A stretch of 64,000 nt of DNA, from assembly GCA_910585635.1 (NCBI GenBank), contig CAJUFE010000001.1, positions 124,001 through 188,000 on the forward strand, in the 5' to 3' direction. The notes beneath the pieces are model-generated. The model was not told the DNA's origin, ran no database searches, and saw only the letters and a program-made list of their open reading frames with translations. The translations under genes and the position numbers were made by a program. Source of the DNA: an uncultured Lachnospiraceae bacterium. GTDB lineage: Bacteria; Bacillota; Clostridia; Lachnospirales; Lachnospiraceae. Positions 33,646 to 41,775 of the stretch are shown one piece after another (positions within the stretch are counted from its first letter, which is position 1; the number at the start of each line of letters is the position of its first letter).

Positions 33646-34497
33646 ATGATCGTACGGAACAATATACCTGGTATCAACGCTACCAGAAATAAAGGGATCT
33701 CCCAAGCAAAGCTCCAGAAGAATCTAGAGAAGCTTTCTTCCGGTTATCGCATCAACCGGGCAGGGGATGATGCGGCAGGATTGGCGATCTCAGAATTGAT
33801 GAGGAATCAGATCCGTGGCCTGGATCAGGCAATGAAGAACTGTAATGATGGTATGGGGTTTACCAATACAGGCGATGGTGCGCTTGCTGAAGTGCATTCC
33901 ATGCTCTCAAGATTGAAGACCTTGGCTGTCCAGTCTGCGAATGGTACGTATACGACTGCGGCCAGGATGAACCTAGATGCAGAGAGGCAGCAGCTATTGG
34001 ATGAGTTGGATCGGATTGGAGAGACTTCGCACTTTGCAGGGATCCAGCTGTTTGGCCATGATGATGCGCCCAAGGGTCCGCCCCTTCCGGAAATAGTCGC
34101 AGGTGATGATGTGATCTTCCAGGTGGGGCCATCTGCACAAGAGACTTTGGCCATGGAACGGTATTATGTAGGCAGTGCGAACTTAGGGCTCGACCAGACT
34201 AGCTTTGCGACATTGACAGATTCCAATGCGGCTGTGCCGAAGATCGAAGAGGCGATCGAGGCGGTATCGGATGTCCGCGCGACCTTCGGAGCGGCTACGA
34301 ACCGTTTGCAGCATGCTTATAATAACCTCTATGTCACCGACGAGAATATGAATGCTGCGGAGGCGCAGATCCGGGATACGAAGATGGCAGATGAGTTTAC
34401 AGACTTTACAAAGAACAACATCGTCCTCCAGTCTGCGAATGCGATGGCAGCACAGGCTAATTCAGCAGTAGAGCTGGTCCTTAACCTCCTCCAATAG
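33646..34497 (+). CDS. Flagellin 1
   Basis: Filament subunit, 283 residues from ATG 33646 (GGAAGG site; the open frame from 33589 is leader). Conserved N-terminal D0/D1 (LEKLSSGYRINRAGDDAAGL) and C-terminal D0 (NNIVLQSANAMAAQANSAVELVLNLLQ, last 27 residues) frame a short variable middle with a Pro/Asp-rich loop. More diverged than flagellin 2: an Asn-Cys at 65-66 replaces the usual Asn-Ala. Probably a minor or spatially restricted subunit. Confidence 0.93.
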   Translation: MIVRNNIPGINATRNKGISQAKLQKNLEKLSSGYRINRAGDDAAGLAISELMRNQIRGLDQAMKNCNDGMGFTNTGDGALAEVHSMLSRLKTLAVQSANGTYTTAARMNLDAERQQLLDELDRIGETSHFAGIQLFGHDDAPKGPPLPEIVAGDDVIFQVGPSAQETLAMERYYVGSANLGLDQTSFATLTDSNAAVPKIEEAIEAVSDVRATFGAATNRLQHAYNNLYVTDENMNAAEAQIRDTKMADEFTDFTKNNIVLQSANAMAAQANSAVELVLNLLQ

Positions 34498-34529
34498 CAG
34501 GAAGTTATGGAAAAAGATAAAAAAGAGGC

Positions 34530-34556
34530 TTAAGTTCTACTAAAAGCCGTCGATAA
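34530..34556 (+). promoter_or_regulatory. Candidate sigma-28 promoter of flagellin 2
   Basis: TTAA at 34530-34533, 15-base spacer, GTCGATAA at 34549-34556. Confidence 0.55.
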
Positions 34557-34562
34557 TCATGA

Positions 34563-34676
34563 ATGTAAAGCAAAGTTCATATATACTTTACAGCTTTTCC
34601 GAAGTGAGGCCCTCTTCGGAAGGACTTGGGGACAAGGAAGTCCCTGGAATGAAAAAGTCATGAAAAATAGGAGGTA
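34563..34676 (+). promoter_or_regulatory. Structured flagellin 2 leader with CsrA-type site in a hairpin loop
   Basis: Three hairpins: GTAAAG/CTTTAC near 34565-34591, TTCCGAAG/CTTCGGAA (34597-34604, 34614-34621) and GGACTT/AAGTCC (34622-34627, 34638-34643). The loop of the third holds ACAAGGAAG (34632-34640), eight of nine to the CsrA core. A second GGA is the ribosome site AGGAGG (34669-34674). Two GGA sites with one at the ribosome site is the arrangement known from the Bacillus hag leader. Confidence 0.6.
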
Positions 34677-34681
34677 ACTTT

Positions 34682-35488
34682 ATGATCATTCAACACAACA
34701 TAGCCGCGATCAACTCTTACAGGAACTTAGGGACCAACCAGAGCAATCTGAGCAAGAACTTAGAGAAGCTGTCCTCCGGTTACAGGATCAACCGCGCAGG
34801 CGATGACGCTGCTGGTCTTGCTATCTCCGAGAGCATGCGGTCTCAGATCAATGGCCTGAACCAGGCTACCAAGAACGCGAACGACGCTATCGGCCTTATC
34901 CAGACCGCTGAAGGTGCTCTGACCGAGACCCACTCCATGTTACAGCGTTTGACCACTCTGGCCAGCCAGTCTGCAAATGGTACCTACAACTCTGTAGCTA
35001 GAGGAAACCTGCAGAAGGAAGTTAGTCGTCTGCTGGAAGAGATCAACCGTATCTCTAATGATACCGATTTCAACGGCGTTAAGCCGATTAGTGCAGGCAC
35101 GATCACTTTCCAGATCGGACCGACAGCTACTGAGACTCTTGCTCTGACCACTTGTGGTATGGCAGCCAGCGATATTGGCATCAACGGTATCACTGTTTCT
35201 ACGTTATCTGGTGGTAATGCCGCTATCACTTCTATCAAGGCTGCTATCAATAAGGTTTCTGATTACCGCGCAGACCTTGGTGCTGCTCAGAACAGACTGG
35301 AGCATACAGTTAACAACCTGAAGGTTACATCTGAGAACATCACTGCTGCTGAGAGCCGTATCCGTGATACCGATATGGCAGATGAGATCACTGCATTCAC
35401 GAAGAACAACATCCTTCTGCAGGCATCTCAGTCCATGCTGGCACAGTCCAACTCTGTACCGCAGAGTATCCTGAGCCTGCTTCAGTAA
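34682..35488 (+). CDS. Flagellin 2 (main flagellin)
   Basis: 268 residues, close to the minimal D0-D1 flagellin with almost no variable domain. Strong AGGAGG and codon use typical of a highly expressed gene. The D1 motif LQRLTTLASQSANG carries the Arg (R89) and Leu contacts of TLR5 recognition in the family. One Cys at 158. The terminator at 35557-35599 follows. FliS and FliW should act on its C-terminus. Confidence 0.96.
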   Translation: MIIQHNIAAINSYRNLGTNQSNLSKNLEKLSSGYRINRAGDDAAGLAISESMRSQINGLNQATKNANDAIGLIQTAEGALTETHSMLQRLTTLASQSANGTYNSVARGNLQKEVSRLLEEINRISNDTDFNGVKPISAGTITFQIGPTATETLALTTCGMAASDIGINGITVSTLSGGNAAITSIKAAINKVSDYRADLGAAQNRLEHTVNNLKVTSENITAAESRIRDTDMADEITAFTKNNILLQASQSMLAQSNSVPQSILSLLQ

Positions 35489-35556
35489 TATCTGACAGGA
35501 CAGGAAAGACAGACCTGGTGAGAGTCAGGTCAAAGTATAAAACAGGGCCTTGTAAA

Positions 35557-35600
35557 CAAAAAGCCATTTCAACGGCAAAAGCTGGGAAATGGCTTTTTGC
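35557..35600 (+). terminator. Intrinsic terminator after flagellin 2
   Basis: Perfect 14-bp stem CAAAAAGCCATTTC (35557-35570) with 35586-35599, 15-base loop, embedded T-run. Confidence 0.93.
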
Positions 35601-35674
35601 TGTATCTTGAGATCGTTGAAGATGTTTTGCGTATCGTATTTTGAGGAAGACTAGAGGCAGAGGAGTGGGGTGAA

Positions 35675-37012
35675 ATGAAAGATAGAAATGAGATCCGTAT
35701 CTCGCAGTGCTTGATCGTGAAGGATGAGGAAAAAAATATTGAGCGAGCTTTGTCCTGGGGTAAGTCTGTGATGTGGGAGCAGATTGTAATAGATACCGGT
35801 TCTACAGATCAGACTATGGAATTGGCAAGAAAACTGGGAGCGAAGGTGTTTGACTTGGAGTGGCCGGAGGATTTTGCAGCAGCCAAAAACTATGCGATCG
35901 ACCAGGCGCAGGGGGATTGGATCGTATTTTTAGATGCGGATGAATACATGGCGGAAACGGACGCTAAGAAGCTTCCAGACATCTTTGCCCAGCTTTCAGG
36001 CCAGGATCTTGACGGGGTCGCCGCCATGCTGTATAATCTTGATGATGATGGACGGATCTTTTCTTTCTGCAGCCATCTGCGTTTTTTTCGAAATTCTATT
36101 GATATCCGATACAGGAGACGTATCCATGAGCAGCTGGTCTCTTTATCTGGGCGGGAGTTACGGATCCTGGATGGAACAGGAGAGCTTTCGATCTTTCATA
36201 CCGGATATCAGGGATCAGTATCCGTAAAGAAAAAGAAGAGCGGTCGGAATAGAAAGATGCTGCAGAAAGAGATCGAGGAGCATCCACAGGATCCAGAGTT
36301 ATTAGGATATATGGGAGATGAATGTTTGGATGATGGAGAGTTGAAAGAGGCAGAACAGTGCTATCGCACCGCCATTGAGTATATGCCAGGGGAGCTGAAA
36401 GAGTATGATCAGAGAAATGCAGCTACCTTTACTAAACTTTTGATGGTCTTAACAGAAAAGGAAGACACCGATCCAAACGAGATCAGAAAAGTGTATGGGC
36501 AAGCAGTGAGGGCGTTTCCGAAGGAGGGAGATTTTGATTACATGGCTGGACGTTTTTTTGCAGCTCATGGACAGCCTATGGATGGGATGATGTATCTGGA
36601 AAATGCCCTTGATAAGCTGGAACGACACGGATGCACGAACAGAGCGCTTTTTTTGGCAGGAAACTTGGGGGATGCTTACGATCTTCTGGCAAAATGCTGT
36701 TATGAGACTGGTGAGCTGCAGAAGTGTGTTCAATATGCAGTCGAGCATCTGAAATACGAACGGTATGAAATGAAGCCATTATTTTGGCTATTGAAAGCCT
36801 TGTTCCATGGGAGGATGACAGCATCGGGCAAGATTGATGAAGATGAAAATGCAGCGGTCAAGGCTTTTTTAACTAAGCTTTATGATCTTTCTTCACTCAA
36901 GGACCGTTTGTTTGTGATCAAGGCTGCACAAAAGGCAGGATGTGATAGTTTTGCAGAGTATATGACAGGGTGTTTTTTTTCACCAGAAGAGAGAAGATCA
37001 TTGGGATTGTGA
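35675..37012 (+). CDS. GT2 glycosyltransferase with TPR region; first gene of the glycosylation island
   Basis: 445 residues. GT-A domain at 8-110: CLIVKDEEKNIERAL, VIDTGSTDQTMELARKLG, DFAAAKNYAIDQAQGDW and FLDADEYM with the DxD. TPR-like repeats follow (ELLGYMGDECLDDGELKEAE). Same family as the gene at 30931 and as GT2 proteins encoded next to flagellins in clostridia that add the first sugar to Ser/Thr. Position just after the flagellin terminator suggests that role. Base composition drops to AT-rich from here. Confidence 0.85.
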   Translation: MKDRNEIRISQCLIVKDEEKNIERALSWGKSVMWEQIVIDTGSTDQTMELARKLGAKVFDLEWPEDFAAAKNYAIDQAQGDWIVFLDADEYMAETDAKKLPDIFAQLSGQDLDGVAAMLYNLDDDGRIFSFCSHLRFFRNSIDIRYRRRIHEQLVSLSGRELRILDGTGELSIFHTGYQGSVSVKKKKSGRNRKMLQKEIEEHPQDPELLGYMGDECLDDGELKEAEQCYRTAIEYMPGELKEYDQRNAATFTKLLMVLTEKEDTDPNEIRKVYGQAVRAFPKEGDFDYMAGRFFAAHGQPMDGMMYLENALDKLERHGCTNRALFLAGNLGDAYDLLAKCCYETGELQKCVQYAVEHLKYERYEMKPLFWLLKALFHGRMTASGKIDEDENAAVKAFLTKLYDLSSLKDRLFVIKAAQKAGCDSFAEYMTGCFFSPEERRSLGL

Positions 37013-37034
37013 TCAAGATCAAGGGAGCGGTGAT

Positions 37035-38228
37035 ATGAAGATAGCATATGTAGAATGGGGAGCATTTGGAAGTGAAGATATGCGAAATGCATTTATAGCA
37101 GAGGAGTATGACGTGGTCTTATTTCTGTTCTCAGCGGTTTATGAAAAGCGAGACCATGACGTAGAGACAGAGAGGAGACTGCAGACTCTGTTGCGCAAAG
37201 AGACACCGGATGCTGTTTTTTCGCTGAACTATTTTCCGGTGATCTCTAGAGTATGTCAGCAGGAAGATATCTGCTATATCTCTTGGACCTATGATTGCCC
37301 TTGCTATTTACTCTATTCAACTACCATATTGGCCCCCTGTAATGTGATCTATATTTTTGATAAAGCATTATACCAGGAATTTCATCACGCAGGTATCTCA
37401 ACCGTTCATTACATGCCTTTAGCTGCAGACACACAACGGCTGGACAGGATCGATGAAAAATGGGCGGATGATCTGGAGAGGGGCAATTCTTTTATCTATG
37501 ATATATCGTTTGTCGGGTCGTTGTATATTGAAAAATATGACTATTTTTCGAAGATCGAGCCTCATTTGTCAGACTATGCAAGGGGGTATCTGGATGCTTT
37601 GATCAGTGCGCAATTAAAGATCCAAGGGTATAACTTTGTCCAGGAGCTGTTAGCGCCGGTTGTAGAGGAGCTTTATCGGATCTGCCCGGTAGACCCTGAA
37701 CCAGACGGGATGGAAACGCGGGAATACTTTTATGAACAATATGTTGTTAATCGAAGGATCACAGCGATAGAGCGCATCGATCTTTTGGAAGCATGTGCAC
37801 AGTATCGCCCGTTAGATCTTTTTACAAGGGCGAAAGAATTAACGATGCCGAATATCCGTAATCATGGAGAAGTGGATTATTATAAAGAGATGCCTCTTGT
37901 ATTTAAACAGAGCCGGATCAATTTAAATATCTCTTTACGTGGCATAAAGAGTGGCATACCATTACGTGCTTATGATATAATGGGAGCTGGAGGATTTTTG
38001 CTCAGCAATTTTCAGGCAGACTTTCTGGATGGCTTTGTTCCAGGAGAAGATTTTGTCTATTATGATAGCAAAGAGGATCTGTTGCAGAAGGTCGCTTATT
38101 ATCTGGACCATGAAGAGGAACGGAAAGCGATCGCAAAAAATGGACATGATAAAGTGGCTGCAGGGCATACCTACCGGCATCGGGTACGAGAGATGCTGGA
38201 TCTTGGATATAGGAGGGGATCGGTATGA
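37035..38228 (+). CDS. DUF3880/CgeB-type glycosyltransferase, array copy 1
   Basis: 397 residues. N-terminal Rossmann-like part (MKIAYVEWGAFGSEDM, DAVFSLNYFPVIS) and a GT-B-type C-terminal part with IKSGIPLRAYDIMGAGGF, PGEDFVYYDSKEDLL and a C-terminal NGHDKVAAGHTYRHRVREML. Members take a nucleotide sugar and are found in spore coat and flagellar glycan clusters. First of six close paralogues in tandem. Ends in an ATGA overlap with copy 2, so the copies are coupled. Confidence 0.82.
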   Translation: MKIAYVEWGAFGSEDMRNAFIAEEYDVVLFLFSAVYEKRDHDVETERRLQTLLRKETPDAVFSLNYFPVISRVCQQEDICYISWTYDCPCYLLYSTTILAPCNVIYIFDKALYQEFHHAGISTVHYMPLAADTQRLDRIDEKWADDLERGNSFIYDISFVGSLYIEKYDYFSKIEPHLSDYARGYLDALISAQLKIQGYNFVQELLAPVVEELYRICPVDPEPDGMETREYFYEQYVVNRRITAIERIDLLEACAQYRPLDLFTRAKELTMPNIRNHGEVDYYKEMPLVFKQSRINLNISLRGIKSGIPLRAYDIMGAGGFLLSNFQADFLDGFVPGEDFVYYDSKEDLLQKVAYYLDHEEERKAIAKNGHDKVAAGHTYRHRVREMLDLGYRRGSV

Positions 38229-39379
38229 AGATATTATTTATCGAGTGGGAGAGCTTTGGCAAGGAAGATGTGAAAGAGGCGCTTCATGCAGAAGGGCACG
38301 AGATAGTCTCTTTTCCTATTTCTATAGAAGAGGACCTAGATGATGCGCCGGCATTAGGAGACAGGCTATCTCTGGTATTACACCATGAGGTCCCGGATGT
38401 CGTATTTTCGATCAATTATTTCCCTGCGATCTCAATTGTTTGTAATAGAGAATATATCCGTTATATCTCCTGGATCTATGATGCGCCTTATGCCCGTCTT
38501 TATTCGCAGACGGTGCTGAACCCCTGTAATAAGGTCTATGTTTTTGATAAAGGAACATGTATGGAATTTCGTAATGCTGGAGTGGATACAGTCCATTATC
38601 TGCCCTTAGCGGTCAACACAGATCGCACAGACGCTTTGACAGTGTCTGTAGAAGCTTCAAAGCTTCGGTATGATGTTTCTTTTGTCGGTTCTTTTTATGT
38701 AGAAAAGAATGACTATTTTGATCGGATGATGTCTGGAGTATCTGATTTTACCAAGGGCTATCTGGATGCGGTCATCGCAGCACAGATGAAGATACAGGGA
38801 TATGATCTTGTGGAAGATGTGCTGGGGCCGATCATCGACGATCTATATAAGGCTTTTCCACTGGATCCGGATCCGAAAGGTATGGAGAGCAGAGAATATC
38901 TTTATGCCCAATATGTGATCGACCGTCGTATCACGACCCTTGACCGTATCGATCTTTTAAATTCGATCGCAAAAAAGCATCCAGTAGATATCTTTACATA
39001 TGTAAAGGATTTTTCGATGCCGAACGTGACGAACCATGGAAGGGTAGATTATTTTCATAAGATGCCGTTGGTGTTCAAACAGAGCCGGATCAACCTGAAC
39101 ATCTCCCGAAGAGGGATCAAGAGCGGGATCCCCCTCCGTGCTTTTGATATCATGGGATGTGGTGGATTTTTACTCAGTAATTTTCAAGCAGATTTTTTAG
39201 ATGATTTTGTACCGGGCGAGGATTTTGTTTTCTATGAGAGCAAGGAAGACCTTTTGCAGAAAGTAGACTATTATCTGGACCATGAAGAAGAGCGGCAGGC
39301 GGTCGCTAAGAATGGACACGATAAGGTAGCTGCAGGACATACTTATAGACATCGGATAAGAGAGATGTTGGATATTTGA
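38225..39379 (+). CDS. DUF3880/CgeB-type glycosyltransferase, array copy 2
   Basis: 384 residues, same two-domain plan as copy 1 (FIEWESFGKEDVKEAL at the start, GIKSGIPLRAFDIMGCGGF in the donor-site region). The variable part is around residues 40-60 and 130-145, between the conserved blocks. ATG 38225 overlaps the stop of copy 1 by four bases. Substrate unknown. Confidence 0.82.
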   Translation: MKILFIEWESFGKEDVKEALHAEGHEIVSFPISIEEDLDDAPALGDRLSLVLHHEVPDVVFSINYFPAISIVCNREYIRYISWIYDAPYARLYSQTVLNPCNKVYVFDKGTCMEFRNAGVDTVHYLPLAVNTDRTDALTVSVEASKLRYDVSFVGSFYVEKNDYFDRMMSGVSDFTKGYLDAVIAAQMKIQGYDLVEDVLGPIIDDLYKAFPLDPDPKGMESREYLYAQYVIDRRITTLDRIDLLNSIAKKHPVDIFTYVKDFSMPNVTNHGRVDYFHKMPLVFKQSRINLNISRRGIKSGIPLRAFDIMGCGGFLLSNFQADFLDDFVPGEDFVFYESKEDLLQKVDYYLDHEEERQAVAKNGHDKVAAGHTYRHRIREMLDI

Positions 39380-39395
39380 GGCGAAAGGACTGGAG

Positions 39396-40565
39396 ATGAA
39401 GGTACTTTTTATTGAGTGGGAAAGTTATGGCTACCAGGATATCAAAGAGGCGTTTGCGGAAGAAGGGCATGAGTTGGTGTGCTTTCCCTTTAAAGTATTT
39501 GGACATCAGGGAGAAGAGCTCCTGCATGATCGGGAGACAGAAGGCAGACTGCAGTCCATGCTGCGAAAGGAAGTGCCGGATGTAGTGTTCTCCATGGATT
39601 ATTTTCCTGTGATCTCTACGGTATGCCAGAAGGAGGATGTGCGATATATCTCCTATAACTATGATTGTCCCCATGTCCTGCTCTATTCCAATACGATCGT
39701 CAATCCTTGTAATATGATCTATGTTTTTGACAAGGAAACCTATCTGGAGTATCATCGTGCAGGTATCTCCACAGTCCATTATATGCCGTTAGCAGTCAAC
39801 ACGAAGCGTTTGGATGCCTTGGATAGAGAGCAGGGGGTCCTGGCATCGCCAATGTATGACGTTTCATTTGTTGGTTCATTATATCTGGAAAAAGGGAATT
39901 ATTTCGATCAGATCGAGCCGGTCCTCCCGGAACGTGCTAGGGGCTATCTGAAAGCACTGATCATGATCCAGCTGAAGATATCAGGATACGACCTTGTGCA
40001 GGAAATGTTACCAGCGATCCTGGACGATCTGTACAGGGCCTATCCGGTGGAGCCTATGCGGGACAGTGTGGAACCTATCAACTTTTTTTATGAACAGCAT
40101 GTCATCAACCGTAGGATCACGGCTATAGAGCGGATCGATCTGCTGGAAGCGGTGGCTCAGAAATATCCGGTGGATGTTTTCACCCATATAAGAGATATCC
40201 CGCTCCGGGGTATAAGGGTCCATGGAGGGGTGGATTATCTCCGCGAGATGCCTTTGATATTTAAGCGGAGTAAGATCGATCTGAACATCACGCTGCGTAG
40301 CATAAAGAGCGGCATTCCGCTCCGGGCGTTTGACATCATGGGAGCAGGAGGTTTTTTGCTCACGGATCATCAAGCCGATCTTCTGGACCTGTTTGTCCCT
40401 GGCGAAGATCTTGTTTATTATGAGAATAAAGAGGATCTTTTGCAGAAGGTGGGATATTATCTGGAACATGAAGAGGAAAGAAAAGCGATCGCGCGAAATG
40501 GACATGACAAGGTTGCCACAAAGCATACGTACAGGCATCGGGTGCAGGAGATGCTGGACTTTTGA
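39396..40565 (+). CDS. DUF3880/CgeB-type glycosyltransferase, array copy 3
   Basis: 389 residues. Conserved blocks VVFSMDYFPVISTVCQ, YDVSFVGSLYLEKGNYF, SIKSGIPLRAFDIMGAGGF and the KHTYRHRVQEML ending. Notable changes are DHQADLLD for the NFQADFLD of other copies. Separated from copy 2 by 16 bases and from copy 4 by 15. Confidence 0.82.
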   Translation: MKVLFIEWESYGYQDIKEAFAEEGHELVCFPFKVFGHQGEELLHDRETEGRLQSMLRKEVPDVVFSMDYFPVISTVCQKEDVRYISYNYDCPHVLLYSNTIVNPCNMIYVFDKETYLEYHRAGISTVHYMPLAVNTKRLDALDREQGVLASPMYDVSFVGSLYLEKGNYFDQIEPVLPERARGYLKALIMIQLKISGYDLVQEMLPAILDDLYRAYPVEPMRDSVEPINFFYEQHVINRRITAIERIDLLEAVAQKYPVDVFTHIRDIPLRGIRVHGGVDYLREMPLIFKRSKIDLNITLRSIKSGIPLRAFDIMGAGGFLLTDHQADLLDLFVPGEDLVYYENKEDLLQKVGYYLEHEEERKAIARNGHDKVATKHTYRHRVQEMLDF

Positions 40566-40580
40566 GTCCGGAGGGTATTT

Positions 40581-41753
40581 ATGAAGATATTGTTCACTGA
40601 CTGGGTTTTTTATGGAAAAGAAGATATAAAAAGCGCAATGATCGAAGAGGGGCATGAGGTGATCTTATTTCCATTTGAGGTCTCCGCTTCACTGATCTGG
40701 GAGCTGCTTATCCAGGACCCGGAAACAGAAAGAAGGCTTCGTTCCATATTGCATGAAAAGGTCCCAGATGTGGTTTTTTCTGTGAACTATTTTCCTGTGA
40801 TCTCCAGGGTGTGCCAGGCAGAAGATATCCGGTATGTTTCCTGGAGTTATGATGGTCCTTACATCCTGCTTTACTCAGATACGGTCAGTTATCCCTGTAA
40901 TGTGATCTATGTTTTTGATAAGGAGATGTATCGGGAATATCATGGAGCCGGGATCTCTACAGTGCGTTATATGCCGTTAGCGGCCAATACAGAGCGATTA
41001 GATTTAATGGATGAACATTTATCGTTGGCCGCTCCATTTTTATATGATGTTTCCTTTGTTGGCTCTCTTTATCTGGAAAAAGGAAGCTTTTTTGAACAGA
41101 TCGAAGCGGCTCTTCCAGAACGTTCCAGAGGATATCTGAAAGCTTTGATCGCGGTCCAGCTAAAGATACAGGGATATGATATGGTCCAGGAAATGCTCGA
41201 TCCGATCCTGGACGATCTGTATAAGGCGTATCCAGTAAGGCCACTGTCATCAGGGATACAACCAAAGGCTTTCTTTTATGAGCATCACGTCATCAAGCCC
41301 TGGATCACGACCATAGAGCGCATGGGTCTGTTGGAGGCGATAGCCGCACGATATCCGGTGGATCTGTTTTCTCATACGAAAGATTTTTCTGTCCCCAGTC
41401 TGTGTAATCATGGGGCAGTGGATCATTTTCGTGAGATGCCCTTGGTATTTAAACAGAGCAAGATCAACCTAAACATAACTATGCGCAGCATAAAGAGCGG
41501 CATCCCGCTCCGGGCTTTTGATATCATGGGAGCTGGCGGCTTCTTGCTCAGCAATTATCAGGCTGACTTTATGGACTTATTTTTGCCGGGCGAGGATTTT
41601 GTCTATTACGAAAGTAAAGAAGATCTGTTATTGAAGGTCGATCACTATCTGGCCCATGAGGATGAAAGGATGGCGATCGCCCGAAATGGACATGATAAGG
41701 TCGCAGCCAGGCATACATATCGACATCGGATAAGAGAGATGTTTGCTTTTTGA
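40581..41753 (+). CDS. DUF3880/CgeB-type glycosyltransferase, array copy 4
   Basis: 390 residues with GGAGGG at the start. Closest by eye to copy 3 (YDVSFVGSLYLEKGSFFEQIE, QGYDMVQEMLDPILDDLYKAYP). The loop FYEHHVIKPWITTIERMGL deviates from the NRRITAIERIDL of the others at otherwise fixed positions, so specificity may differ. Overlaps by 11 bases the open frame, but not the chosen start, of the next gene. Confidence 0.82.
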   Translation: MKILFTDWVFYGKEDIKSAMIEEGHEVILFPFEVSASLIWELLIQDPETERRLRSILHEKVPDVVFSVNYFPVISRVCQAEDIRYVSWSYDGPYILLYSDTVSYPCNVIYVFDKEMYREYHGAGISTVRYMPLAANTERLDLMDEHLSLAAPFLYDVSFVGSLYLEKGSFFEQIEAALPERSRGYLKALIAVQLKIQGYDMVQEMLDPILDDLYKAYPVRPLSSGIQPKAFFYEHHVIKPWITTIERMGLLEAIAARYPVDLFSHTKDFSVPSLCNHGAVDHFREMPLVFKQSKINLNITMRSIKSGIPLRAFDIMGAGGFLLSNYQADFMDLFLPGEDFVYYESKEDLLLKVDHYLAHEDERMAIARNGHDKVAARHTYRHRIREMFAF

Positions 41754-41775
41754 AAGCAGAAAGGAAAGCAGGAGC

